Under the pieces are notes generated by a model. It saw nothing but the letters and a program-made list of their open reading frames with translations, ran no database searches and was not told the origin of the DNA. From Singulisphaera sp. GP187 (GTDB taxonomy: Bacteria > Planctomycetota > Planctomycetia > Gemmatales > Gemmataceae): DNA of 54,109 nt. The stretch spans positions 1 to 54,109 of the forward strand of contig CAMAUE010000019.1 of NCBI GenBank assembly GCA_945861245.1, written 5' to 3'. Positions within the stretch are counted from its first letter, which is position 1. Every line of letters begins with the position of its first letter. Shown here in pieces: positions 8,413-16,446 of this stretch. Position numbers and translations under genes: made by a program.

Positions 8413-9669
8413 ATGAATGCCCGCACGCACACAAATACCGTCCCCTCACGAACGGCCAAGAAAGATTGGCGCTGGCGTGATCGTCTCGCCAAGACCGTCT
8501 TGCTGCGCTCCCTCAAGCACTTACAGGTCGGCCAAATTCGGTGGATCGACGACGCCGATGAATTCCTGCTCGGTCGAACCACCCCCGAATTTTCCACGGC
8601 GATCACGGTGCGGATCCATGATCCGCGTTTTTACAGCGATGTCCTGCTTGGAAGCAGCATTGCCGCCGGCGAGACCTTCATGGACGGCGCCTGGTCGTGC
8701 GACGATCTCACCACGCTGATGCAGATCACCATGCGCAACCAACGCATCTTCGAAGGTATAGACGGCCCCTGGTCGATGCTGGCGCGCTCGCTTCATCGTG
8801 TGCAGCATTGGCTGCGTGGGAACTCGCAGGCCAACAGCCGGCGCAACATTGCCCAGCACTACGATCTGGGAAATGCGTTCTATCGCTTGTTTCTGGACGA
8901 AACGATGATGTACTCGTCAGGCATATTCGAGACGCCGGACACGTCCCTCGAACAAGCGTCGATCGAGAAGCTCGAACGGGTTTGCCAACAGCTTCGTCTG
9001 ACCCCGAAGGACTCGCTACTCGAGATTGGCACCGGTTGGGGCGGAATGGCGCTGCACGCGGCCCGCGAGTTCGGCTGCTCCGTGGTCACCACGACAATTT
9101 CCGAACGACAAAAGGAAATGGCCGAGCAACGAATACGCGCCGCCAATTTGGCGGAGCGAGTCACCGTGCTCTCTCAGGATTATCGGAACCTCCAGGGCCA
9201 ATACGACAAGCTGGTGTCGATTGAGATGATCGAGTCGGTCGGACACGAATACCTCGACTCCTTCTTTGCCACGTGCAGCCGGCTCTTGAAACCGGACGGC
9301 TCGATGTTGCTGCAAGCGATCGTCATCGGCGATCAGCATTATGATCGGTATCGTCGCTCAGCCGATTTTATTCAGCGATATATCTTCCCAGGCGGATGCC
9401 TCCCATCGGTCGCCCGCATCTGCGATTGCGTGGCGCGGAAGACCGACTTACGCGTTATTCACCTGGAGGATTTTGCCGAGGACTATGCGTTGACGCTCTC
9501 GCACTGGCGGATGCGCTTTCTGGCCAATCTCGACGCGATCCGAGCGCTCGGGTATTCCGAGGAGTTCATTCGCATGTGGGAGTATTACCTGTGCTATTGT
9601 GAAGCCGGCTTCCGCGAACGCCACATTGGCCTCGTGCAGATTGTGCTGGCAAAGCCGGGCTACCGATGA
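8413..9669 (+). CDS. cyclopropane-fatty-acyl-phospholipid synthase-like methyltransferase
   Basis: About 418 aa from the ATG at 8413 (a GTG at 8401 is also possible). Class I S-adenosylmethionine-dependent methyltransferase: AQHYDLGNAFYRLFLDETMMYSSG precedes the SAM motif LEIGTGWGGMALHAA, then SIEMIESVGHEY and RYIFPGGCLPS, all typical of COG2230. In E. coli Cfa the MTYSC-like segment has a cysteine that helps bind bicarbonate; here it is serine (YSS), as in many non-Cfa members of the family. It should methylate or cyclopropanate double bonds of membrane phospholipid acyl chains, probably under light or oxidative stress. Last gene of the rightward operon; convergent with the DUF1295 gene. Confidence 0.9.
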   Translation: MNARTHTNTVPSRTAKKDWRWRDRLAKTVLLRSLKHLQVGQIRWIDDADEFLLGRTTPEFSTAITVRIHDPRFYSDVLLGSSIAAGETFMDGAWSCDDLTTLMQITMRNQRIFEGIDGPWSMLARSLHRVQHWLRGNSQANSRRNIAQHYDLGNAFYRLFLDETMMYSSGIFETPDTSLEQASIEKLERVCQQLRLTPKDSLLEIGTGWGGMALHAAREFGCSVVTTTISERQKEMAEQRIRAANLAERVTVLSQDYRNLQGQYDKLVSIEMIESVGHEYLDSFFATCSRLLKPDGSMLLQAIVIGDQHYDRYRRSADFIQRYIFPGGCLPSVARICDCVARKTDLRVIHLEDFAEDYALTLSHWRMRFLANLDAIRALGYSEEFIRMWEYYLCYCEAGFRERHIGLVQIVLAKPGYR

Positions 9670-9683
9670 GCAGCAATGCAAAC

Positions 9684-9699
9684 CGCCTTGCTCAAGGCG
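9684..9699. terminator. short hairpin between convergent operons
   Basis: Perfect six-base stem CGCCTT / AAGGCG with a four-base loop in the 22-bp gap between the methyltransferase stop and the DUF1295 stop, overlapping the latter. It lacks a T tract, so a bidirectional terminator role is only possible. Confidence 0.35.
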
Positions 9700-10483
9700 T
9701 GTCGTCCTTCGGAAACCACGGGATGAATGCACTGGTTGTCCTCTGATAGCGCCGATAGGCGTCGCCGCGACTGGCGACCGCTTGGGCCTCGGTGGCCGGG
9801 ATGCCGGTGATGAAGAGTAGGAACAGCAGCATCAAAACGGGGCCGGCCAGCGAGATCCACCAGTACCCACTGCCAATCGCGAAAAACACGTAGGCCCACC
9901 AGTGCAGCCATTCGAAGAAATAGTTTGGATGGCGTGAATAACGCCACAGACCTGCTTGACAGACTTTGCCCCGATTCTGGGGATCACGCCGAAAGCGGGC
10001 GAGTTGCCGGTCGGCGATCATTTCACAACTGACAGCGACCAGCCACACCGTCATACCGAGCAAGTCGCCGACGGTTCCGAACGGTGCCGGGTTAGCCATT
10101 GCCGTCAGGATCGGTAACGAAAAAGCGACCGCCAGCACCACCTGGATTTGAAAGAAAAGAAAGAAATAGACATGAGCACGCTCGCCCCAGCGTTGCCGCA
10201 ACGACCTATAGCGACCATCTTCACTCTTGCCGATAACGCGATTCACCAGCAGATAGCCCCCGAGACGAATCGACCAAAAGAACGCAAGCGTGGCCACCAG
10301 CCAAGGGCGGTCAAGATAGAAAGGAAAATCGGAGGCGTACAAAATCGACAGGATCCCCAGGCCGGCAGACCAGCCGACATCGACGATGGTGGCGTCGGTG
10401 CGAATCCATTGGTAAACCCAAAGGCAGGCCATGAGGCTAGCCACAATTCCGGAGCCGATCAGAATCGTCAGTGAAGTTTCCAT
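9692..10483 (-). CDS. DUF1295 membrane protein (steroid 5-alpha-reductase/ICMT-like)
   Basis: About 263 aa from the ATG at 10483, which follows GAAGGA with five bases spacing; the frame is open to 10570. Some six or seven hydrophobic segments. The signature GRYRSLRQRWG and the C-terminal LWRYSRHPNYFFEWLHWW mark the DUF1295 / isoprenylcysteine-methyltransferase-like membrane fold that binds NADPH or SAM at the HPNY motif. Homologues often accompany COG2907-DUF1365-Cfa genes. Here it sits at the far end of the opposing operon, so the lipid-modifying set meets tail to tail at 9670-9691. Exact reaction unknown. Confidence 0.88.
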   Translation of the reverse strand: METSLTILIGSGIVASLMACLWVYQWIRTDATIVDVGWSAGLGILSILYASDFPFYLDRPWLVATLAFFWSIRLGGYLLVNRVIGKSEDGRYRSLRQRWGERAHVYFFLFFQIQVVLAVAFSLPILTAMANPAPFGTVGDLLGMTVWLVAVSCEMIADRQLARFRRDPQNRGKVCQAGLWRYSRHPNYFFEWLHWWAYVFFAIGSGYWWISLAGPVLMLLFLLFITGIPATEAQAVASRGDAYRRYQRTTSAFIPWFPKDDTP

Positions 10484-10514
10484 AGGTCCTTCAAGGCCAA
10501 CCAGCAGAAAGGGA

Positions 10515-11450
10515 TCAGTCCGGCGAATCGCTGACAACAGATTCCCGAAAGCGGGTTGCATCACGCGCACTCAAGAGCAGCCGGAAGGGCGAAAGCAGAT
10601 TATTCCGAAGCGAAACGCCGCTGCCATCGGCACGCGCGAGAAGCACCGTAACGTCATCTCCGACCGGGGCGGTGGAGTGATGACGCAAGCTTGCAAGCAG
10701 TGACGGCAGCAAGCGGCTTGGGTCGGAGATGTTGAGGGACTGGACCAACTTCAACAGGCCGCGGGTAGTGAGCATTTGCCCGTTCGCGACGCGAGCTTCC
10801 GTAACTCCATCGGTGTAGACCAGGATCATGTCTCCCGGCTCGATTTTCAATCGCGATTGGCCATACTCCACGCCCTCCATGATGCCCAAGGGGAGGTTGG
10901 AGGCCATCGCGGAATCTCGATTTTTGTCGAGAACATCCCAGGTGTTTGAGGAATGGCGGTAGATTAGCGGTTGAGGATGACCTGCCGTGCAGATTTGGAG
11001 CGACCCGGTGCTGGCAAAAAATGTTCCCACGAATGCCGTTGCGAATCGGCCTTCTTGATTGAATCCAGCGAATTCCTCGTTCATCCCCCCGACAAAGCGC
11101 GCTTGGCTGATGCGATTGATATGCCGACGCATCAAATCTCGAAGCCTCAAAGCCAGCTTGGAGACCGTTGAGCCATGACCACTCACGTCGGCTACAAGCA
11201 GTCGGGAAATTCGACCTGAAGCGCACGACGAGAGGTAATACACGTCGCCTCCGTTGGCTGCGTTGTCAATTGGGCAGGAATGAAGCCAGACATCCAGGCC
11301 GGGCATGTGGAAGTGCTGCTCCACGCCCTGATTGCCGCCCCAGACCTCCAGGCAATTCATCTGCTCGCTCATTTCCTGTGTTCCCTTCGATTCGTTCAGG
11401 AATCTGATTTTCGTCGGTGCGCCTCGATGTGCCTGGATATTGTAGGTCAT
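10515..11450 (-). CDS. SpoIIE/RsbU-type PP2C serine phosphatase
   Basis: About 311 aa from the ATG at 11450; the frame is open to 11519, and Met at 11372 is another possible start, so the N-terminus is uncertain. PPM metal-binding motifs are present in order: GGDVYYL, LLVADVSGHG, RFATAFVGTF, TAGHPQPLIY, LVYTDGVTEA and PVGDDVTVLLA. Such enzymes dephosphorylate anti-anti-sigma (STAS) proteins in partner-switching pathways. No sensory domain (GAF, PAS, HAMP) is visible before the catalytic domain. No STAS or anti-sigma partner is encoded in the window, so its target is unknown; a link to the sigma factor of the same island is speculative. Confidence 0.85.
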   Translation of the reverse strand: MTYNIQAHRGAPTKIRFLNESKGTQEMSEQMNCLEVWGGNQGVEQHFHMPGLDVWLHSCPIDNAANGGDVYYLSSCASGRISRLLVADVSGHGSTVSKLALRLRDLMRRHINRISQARFVGGMNEEFAGFNQEGRFATAFVGTFFASTGSLQICTAGHPQPLIYRHSSNTWDVLDKNRDSAMASNLPLGIMEGVEYGQSRLKIEPGDMILVYTDGVTEARVANGQMLTTRGLLKLVQSLNISDPSRLLPSLLASLRHHSTAPVGDDVTVLLARADGSGVSLRNNLLSPFRLLLSARDATRFRESVVSDSPD

Positions 11451-11528
11451 CGATTCATCTTCGTCGCTGACAGAACCTGCGTGTGGCAGGCTAAACGGAC
11501 TCGCCTCTCGGAGAAGCAAAAGAAAGGT

Positions 11529-12422
11529 TCAGCTCAGCAAATGCCGTAATGCACTTTCAAGATCGCCGTAAATAAACCCGTATTTGGAATCGAGCAGCGT
11601 GCGTGGCACAACTCTCGTGCTGGCCAGAAGCAGTTCATTGGCCATCTCGCCGAACGCCAGCCGTGCCATGAAGCCGGGCATAGGAAAGATTGTCGGCCGC
11701 CACAGTATTTTGCCAAGCGTCTTGGTAAACTCAAGATTGGTGACCGGATTCGGGGAGACCGCATTGACGGGACCGCCAAGGCGCTCCGTACACATGGCGT
11801 GATAGATGCTGCCGACCGCGTCATCGAGGGCGATCCAGCTCATCCACTGTCGGCCGCTGCCAATTCGTCCGCCGACGCCGAGTCGAAAGGGCGTCAGCAT
11901 CTTGGCCAGCGCCCCGCCGCGCGGGCTGAGGATGACGCCGAGTCGCAAATGCACGACCCGCATACCGGCCTTGATCGCGGGTTCGGTCGCTGCTTCCCAT
12001 GCGCGACCAACTTCAGCGAGAAAGCCCGTTCCCGCAGAACTCGCCTCGGTCAATTCTTCCTCCCCGCGGTCGCCGTAGAATCCGATCGCCGACGCGCTGA
12101 CGAGAACCCGGGGCGGTTGCCGAAGCCGCGCAAGGGTCTCGCAGAGGAGCTTGGTACCCTTGACGCGACTGTCGCGAATAAGGGCCTTCTGTGCCGCGTT
12201 CCAACGTCGGGCGGCGATGTTTTCGCCTGCCAGATGCACGACTGCGTCGAGACCTTCGAGGCGAGCAGGATTCATTTCCCCCTTGGCGGGATCCCAGTCG
12301 ATCTCACCGGCGCCTGCGCCAGTGGAGCGCTTCACACGTAGAACCTCGTGTTCGCCCGTCGTCAGGAAAGGGACCAAGGCCGATCCGACGAGCCCCGTGG
12401 ACCCAGTGATTGCGACTTTCAT
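11529..12422 (-). CDS. TIGR01777 family NAD(P)-binding epimerase-like protein
   Basis: About 297 aa from the ATG at 12422, which follows GGGAGG with eight bases spacing. Extended SDR fold with KVAITGSTGLVGSAL (nucleotide-binding motif), VVHLAGENIAARRW, SASAIGFYGDRGEE (active-site region with the family's SAxGxYG variant) and the conserved C-terminal DUF1731 end (VPRTLLDSKYGFIYGDLESALR). YfcH of E. coli is a relative; substrates are unknown. The gene recurs in light-induced regulons with photolyase and Cfa-like genes, consistent with its place here. About 135 bases without a gene separate it from the SDR-TspO fusion. Confidence 0.9.
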   Translation of the reverse strand: MKVAITGSTGLVGSALVPFLTTGEHEVLRVKRSTGAGAGEIDWDPAKGEMNPARLEGLDAVVHLAGENIAARRWNAAQKALIRDSRVKGTKLLCETLARLRQPPRVLVSASAIGFYGDRGEEELTEASSAGTGFLAEVGRAWEAATEPAIKAGMRVVHLRLGVILSPRGGALAKMLTPFRLGVGGRIGSGRQWMSWIALDDAVGSIYHAMCTERLGGPVNAVSPNPVTNLEFTKTLGKILWRPTIFPMPGFMARLAFGEMANELLLASTRVVPRTLLDSKYGFIYGDLESALRHLLS

Positions 12423-12557
12423 AGTTCGACCTCCCGAATATTTCTGGTTCAAGAGAACGGCCTTCCTCGCTCTTCTAAAGCTTGCCAAGCCATCATCGAT
12501 GCCGAGCACCAGTGCATGAGCTTCGGAAACCGAATCCGGCGGACAACTTCAGCTCGG

Positions 12558-14501
12558 TCATGAATTCAGCCTCCAGATCGACCAATTGAGAGCCGTTGCG
12601 AAGGACACCCACGCCAGGTAAGGCACCAGCATCGTGGCCGCCAGAGTGGATACCCGCCAGAACGTGGCGATCGTTGCGACAATCGCGAGCCAAAGCAACA
12701 CGATGTCGGCGAAGGCAAAGCCGGGGTTACGCATGCCAAAGAAAAGCGCCGACCAGGCAGCGTTGAGGAACAGTTGCACGCCGAACAGAATCAGTGGCAG
12801 CGAGACATCCACCAACCCTTTCTTTCGCCAGACGAGCCACGCCGCCACGGCCATTCCCACATACAGGGCTGTCCAAACCGGGCCGAACACCCAGTTGGGC
12901 GGGTTCCAGGAAGGTTTATCCAACGCTGCAAACCAATCGCCTACAGAGAGATTGGTGATGACTGCCCCAACTCCCGCCGTGCCCAGGCAAAGGATCAAAA
13001 ACAGAGCCAGGACAACCCACTGGGAAATCGAACTCTCCCGTGTCGATTGACCCGTTGGCATGCTTGGTTTCCCAGCCTCATGGGCGATGCCTCGCAACAT
13101 GCCGGCGAACACGTACTGGTGAAGGGGATAAACGAGATACCAGTAAGCGCGACCCAGAAGGCCGACCGGATCGAAAATCGCCGTTTGGCGAATCGTGGAT
13201 TTGCCCTCGCTCTCGGTTACTTCAAATTCCAACCAAGCTCGGCCTGGAACCTTCATTTCCGCCGCGAGGCGCAGCAAGCGATTCGGTTCCACGGCTTCGA
13301 CACGCCAGCAATCCACCGTTTCACCGACGCTGAGCGTTTCGGAATCACGCCTGCCACGACGCAACCCCACGCCACCGACCAGCAGATCCATGATCCCTCT
13401 CAGGTGCCAAAGCCAGTCTGCACAGTACCAACCCGTCTTGCCACCGATCCGCCGGATCGGGGCGAACGCTTCCGCGGCGGACGCCTCGACGGTCACGGTC
13501 CGAGAATCGACCAGCCGGGGTCCAAACTCAATACCGAACCAACTTTTGGCTGGTCCCGCAGAAGACAAGGCATCCGACCAACGCGTCTGGGCCATTTCCT
13601 GGTCCTCGTTGCGAAGGGCGTCGGCAATCGCCTGGCGCACGCCAACAGGGTGAATCGGGAATGCAGCCAGCGCCGCCGGATCCCGTACGATGGTCGGGTG
13701 GCGAATGCTCTCAATGAGCTTGCGACCAATGCGTGCGAAAACCGGAGTCACGAGCCCTAACCACAAGCTCGAGAGATACGGCGTCAAAACCGGCACAGGG
13801 ATGAGCCATCGCGTCAAGCCGCGTTGCCTCGCGTATTCTCTCATCAGATCGGCGTAGGTGACCTGCTCCGCCCCGCCGATCTCAAAAGTACGGCTTTCGG
13901 AAAGTGGTAGGTCGAGCGCGGCAATCAGATAGCTCAAGACATCGTTGATGGCGATTGGTTGAGCCGGCACGCGAACCCACCGTGGCATGATCATGACCGG
14001 CAGGCGTTCAACCAGCGAGCGGATCAACTCGAAAGAAAGGCTGCCCGATCCCAGAATGATGGATGCGCGAAATTCAATCACGGGGACGCCACTTGCCCGC
14101 AAAATGTCGCCGACCTCGTGTCGGCTGCGCAAGTGCGGCGACAACGATTCCTCTTCGTCGCCGAGGCCGCCAAGATAAACGATCCGCCGAACGCCCGCAT
14201 TAGCCGCGGCCCTGGCAAAGTTCTGCGCTCCCAAACGATCCTGATCTTCAAAGGAGCCGGCCGATCCCATCGAATGAATGAGGTAATAAGCCGTGTCGAC
14301 GCCAACGCAGGCTGCACCCACAGATTTACCGTCCATCACATCGCCAGCAACAATTTCAACACCCGGACCAACCTTACCGCACAAATTCTCAGGTCGCCGG
14401 GCCAGGCAGCGCGTGGGCACACCGAGCAATTCCAGCTTCTTCAAAATCCGGCCACCAACGTAGCCGGTGGCTCCAGTGAGCAGTACAAGACGTTCGTTCA
14501 C
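12558..14501 (-). CDS. SDR - DUF2867 - TspO/MBR fusion protein
   Basis: 647 aa with three parts. Residues 1-290: NAD(P)-binding SDR (LVLLTGATGYVGGRIL, then YYLIHSMG and VYLGGLGD). Residues about 310-470: DUF2867 (SRTVTVEASAAEAFAPI, FDPVGLLGRAYWYLVYPLH). Residues about 495-647: TspO/MBR tryptophan-rich sensory protein with five helices (LDKPSWNPPNWVFGPVW, LNAAWSALFFGMRNPGFA, LVPYLAWVSFATALNWSIW). SDR-DUF2867 proteins are common; the added TspO domain is unusual. TspO binds porphyrins and modulates photo-oxidative responses in Rhodobacter. The gene lies 30 bp after dps in the operon headed by the FAS1 gene, so membrane sensing or handling of a photosensitising tetrapyrrole is an attractive inference. 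Confidence 0.88.
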   Translation of the reverse strand: MNERLVLLTGATGYVGGRILKKLELLGVPTRCLARRPENLCGKVGPGVEIVAGDVMDGKSVGAACVGVDTAYYLIHSMGSAGSFEDQDRLGAQNFARAAANAGVRRIVYLGGLGDEEESLSPHLRSRHEVGDILRASGVPVIEFRASIILGSGSLSFELIRSLVERLPVMIMPRWVRVPAQPIAINDVLSYLIAALDLPLSESRTFEIGGAEQVTYADLMREYARQRGLTRWLIPVPVLTPYLSSLWLGLVTPVFARIGRKLIESIRHPTIVRDPAALAAFPIHPVGVRQAIADALRNEDQEMAQTRWSDALSSAGPAKSWFGIEFGPRLVDSRTVTVEASAAEAFAPIRRIGGKTGWYCADWLWHLRGIMDLLVGGVGLRRGRRDSETLSVGETVDCWRVEAVEPNRLLRLAAEMKVPGRAWLEFEVTESEGKSTIRQTAIFDPVGLLGRAYWYLVYPLHQYVFAGMLRGIAHEAGKPSMPTGQSTRESSISQWVVLALFLILCLGTAGVGAVITNLSVGDWFAALDKPSWNPPNWVFGPVWTALYVGMAVAAWLVWRKKGLVDVSLPLILFGVQLFLNAAWSALFFGMRNPGFAFADIVLLWLAIVATIATFWRVSTLAATMLVPYLAWVSFATALNWSIWRLNS

Positions 14502-14531
14502 AAATTTGCCTGCTTTCCTAAAACTGTCGAA

Positions 14532-15026
14532 TCAACCATGTGTGTGGCTTTCAAGGAACCACAGAGCCTTGTCCAATGCTCGGGAGATTTCCGTGAACAA
14601 GTCAGCCGTGCCGGCATCGCCGAGTTTGCTTGCGGTGTCGATCGCGGCCCGAGTCGTGGCGGCCAGTGCGGCGAAGCACACGACCAATGCTTCAAGATGC
14701 TGTTGGCCTTTGATTGCCTCGGCAGGATAATCGGGCAAGCGCGAAGCAGCCGCGGCTTGGCTGGCAGTTCCTCGCGCGATGCCTCCAAGCGAGGTTGCGC
14801 GTTCGGCAATCATATCGACCTGGCCTTCAACTTCTTCAGCAAGTTTATCGAACAGTTCGTGCATCTGAAAGAACTGAGGCCCCTTGACGTTCCAGTGAGC
14901 CTGCTTCGTCTGGCTGTAGAGGTCGAAGGAGTCAGCCAGATGCTGGTTCAGCAGCGTGATGACCTTCTCGCGAATTTCGAGAGGGAGATCATTCCGTGTC
15001 GAGAACAGACTGGACTTGGTCATCAT
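14532..15026 (-). CDS. dps: Dps family DNA-protecting ferritin
   Basis: About 164 aa from the ATG at 15026, placed five bases after AAGGAGA; the frame is open to 15119 but that part is unlike Dps. The ferroxidase residues are visible: QAHWNVKG (His), FFQMHELFDKL (His, Asp), and DMIAERATSLGG (Asp, Glu). Dps dodecamers oxidise Fe(II) with hydrogen peroxide and shield DNA from Fenton damage, which suits a photo-oxidative operon. The C-terminus is short and not lysine-rich, so DNA binding is uncertain. Its ribosome site lies just after the stop of the 35-residue membrane peptide. Confidence 0.92.
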   Translation of the reverse strand: MMTKSSLFSTRNDLPLEIREKVITLLNQHLADSFDLYSQTKQAHWNVKGPQFFQMHELFDKLAEEVEGQVDMIAERATSLGGIARGTASQAAAASRLPDYPAEAIKGQQHLEALVVCFAALAATTRAAIDTASKLGDAGTADLFTEISRALDKALWFLESHTHG

Positions 15027-15042
15027 AAAATCTCCTTCGGAG

Positions 15043-15150
15043 TTAGTTCTCTTTGAAAGGACCAGACCCGCTATAAACGGCCAAGAACAAGGAAGCAATT
15101 GCGATGCCGAACACGACAAACCCCATATTTAAGATTAAAACATCATCCAT
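15043..15150 (-). CDS. predicted 35-residue single-pass membrane peptide
   Basis: Short ORF starting at ATG 15150 and ending TAA at 15043. The protein begins MDDVLILNMGFVVFG, continues as a hydrophobic helix to about residue 26 and ends in a polar SGSGPFKEN tail. Its first eight bases overlap the end of the upstream small membrane gene, so translation could be coupled. No strong ribosome site of its own. The composition (acidic start, one helix, polar tail) and filling of an otherwise empty gap before dps support it, but conservation has not been tested. Function unknown. Confidence 0.5.
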   Translation of the reverse strand: MDDVLILNMGFVVFGIAIASLFLAVYSGSGPFKEN

Positions 15151-15319
15151 TGGATTTACCGCTCAGCATGAGCGCCCCCAAACTCAGAATCGACGGGACC
15201 CAAATACCAACGTAGACGCCTTGTTCCTTATTTCCCGAAAACCATAGGTAAACCGACAACAAGAAAGAAATCGCGGCCGCTGCCAGAAAACCGATCTTGG
15301 CGAGTTGAAGTCTGCTCAT
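15143..15319 (-). CDS. small two-helix membrane protein
   Basis: 58 aa from the ATG at 15319, which follows GGAGG with five bases spacing; the open frame starts at 15364. Two hydrophobic segments are visible (IGFLAAAAISFLLSVYLWF and VGIWVPSILSLGALML) joined by a polar SGNKEQG loop. Not recognised as a known family. It lies between the FAS1 gene and dps and overlaps the 35-residue peptide gene by eight bases. Function unknown; inner-membrane location inferred. Confidence 0.65.
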   Translation of the reverse strand: MSRLQLAKIGFLAAAAISFLLSVYLWFSGNKEQGVYVGIWVPSILSLGALMLSGKSNG

Positions 15320-15385
15320 CGCTTCCTCCAGGTGAACGTTGTTTGAACACAGGTGAACACGCAAAACACAGATCTCGGCGAGAAC

Positions 15386-15420
15386 AAGGCCAGGCTCCCC
15401 TCACGCGAGGGGCCTGGCTT
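15386..15420 (-). terminator. GC-rich hairpin after the FAS1 gene
   Basis: Arms CCAGGCTCCCCTC and GAGGGGCCTGG close over a short loop, 36 bases past the FAS1 stop. There is no long T tract on either strand. It may be a partial terminator or an mRNA-stabilising hairpin that makes the FAS1 mRNA more abundant than the downstream operon genes. Confidence 0.5.
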
Positions 15421-15456
15421 GATCAGGGAACAGGACACGATAACGCAGGCCAGCGG

Positions 15457-16236
15457 TTACGGGAGTTGTGTCATGCGAGCGTACGCATGGTCAATGCCGC
15501 GACGCAAAATCCAGGCCCGTTGCGTTGGGCAGTGAGTGCTGTCGGCCTGGTTGAAAACGTGCTTCATGCTCGTGACGATCTCTTCAGGCATGTAATCCCC
15601 ATTGGCAATCAGTTCACGCATCGTCTTCATGTAAATGTCAGCGCAAGCCGTGTGATGGCCGGCGTTGAAGGATCGAGCACCATGAACGACGGCTTGTTCG
15701 ATCATCTTCCGCGCCTCGGCAGCCCCGACCTTTTTCTCCGGGGGCAGCAAAACGGCGTCGATCACGTGAATCACTCCATTCTTGCAAACGATGTCCGTCA
15801 TGATCACGTTCACGCCGTTCAGCGTGACCCCACCATTCTTGGTGACGATGGTGATGGATTGCCCCTGAACCGTCTTGGCGGAGTTCAGCTTCACCACATC
15901 AGCCGCCATCACTTTGCCAGATACGACGTGGTAGGTGAGCACGGCGGCCAGGCCCTTTTTGTCCTTCAGCAGCGCTTCCACGGTTCCCTTGGGCAGTTTC
16001 GCAAACGCCTCATCGGTCGGCGCGAAAACGGTGAACGGCCCCTTCCCCTTCAGAGTGTCAACTAGCTCAGCCGCCTGCACCGCGGCCACGAGAGTCTTGA
16101 ACTTGCCGCTGGCGACGGCCGTTTCGACGATGTCCTTCTCTGCCCCTTGTGCAACCGCCACCGACGCATTGCCATGTACGAAGAAAATCGCAACTGCAAC
16201 TGCTGCAACACTCAACATCAAATTCTTCCAGATCAT
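15457..16236 (-). CDS. secreted fasciclin (FAS1) domain protein with C-terminal extension
   Basis: 259 aa. Signal peptide at residues 1-30 ([25 protein letters not shown]). One FAS1 domain at about 34-168: [19 protein letters not shown] (start), [17 protein letters not shown] (H1 motif), [10 protein letters not shown], and [14 protein letters not shown] (H2 motif). Residues 170-259 form a separate alpha-helical part with [21 protein letters not shown] and two more cysteine/histidine clusters, of a type I have seen only loosely described. Start codon follows AAGGAG. First gene of the leftward operon; the operator-promoter at 16300-16349 lies upstream. FAS1 proteins usually act in adhesion or bind small ligands outside the cytoplasm; the role here is unknown. 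Confidence 0.88.
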   Translation of the reverse strand: MIWKNLMLSVAAVAVAIFFVHGNASVAVAQGAEKDIVETAVASGKFKTLVAAVQAAELVDTLKGKGPFTVFAPTDEAFAKLPKGTVEALLKDKKGLAAVLTYHVVSGKVMAADVVKLNSAKTVQGQSITIVTKNGGVTLNGVNVIMTDIVCKNGVIHVIDAVLLPPEKKVGAAEARKMIEQAVVHGARSFNAGHHTACADIYMKTMRELIANGDYMPEEIVTSMKHVFNQADSTHCPTQRAWILRRGIDHAYARMTQLP

Positions 16237-16299
16237 GCGTAACTCCTTGTTCGCTTATCACGAGGTATGCCCGAAGGCCCAAGCCAGGGGCAGATATGA

Positions 16300-16349
16300 A
16301 ACGTTCATATCGTTCATATTATTAATAGTAGCGACACTGCGGAAGTCAA
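16300..16349 (-). promoter_or_regulatory. promoter plus CarH operator O3 for the FAS1-dps-tspO operon
   Basis: Read on the minus strand: TTGACT (16349-16344), 16 bases, TATTAA, then GAACGATATGAACGTT (16315-16300). The operator starts 34 bases after the first base of TTGACT, exactly as in the sigma-factor promoter at 5501-5550. The operator has a clean direct repeat GAACG-N4-GAACG. Because carH2 is transcribed away from the same gap, the site could also regulate carH2. Confidence 0.75.
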
Positions 16350-16446
16350 AGGAGATGCGATGTATTTCATTTTTCCATTGCAAATTTATCCATAACGGTC
16401 AAAATAATGGCTGGTACGCTTGGTTGAAACGAACGAGGCCGGCTTC

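Noticed and set aside
12774..13760. Long plus-strand open frame opposite the SDR-TspO fusion
   Set aside because: The minus-strand product has three recognisable domains across the same bases; the plus-strand text is low in conserved features.
13959..15056. Plus-strand open frame across the SDR gene start and dps
   Set aside because: It spans a real operon junction with ribosome sites on the other strand and shows no recognisable domain.
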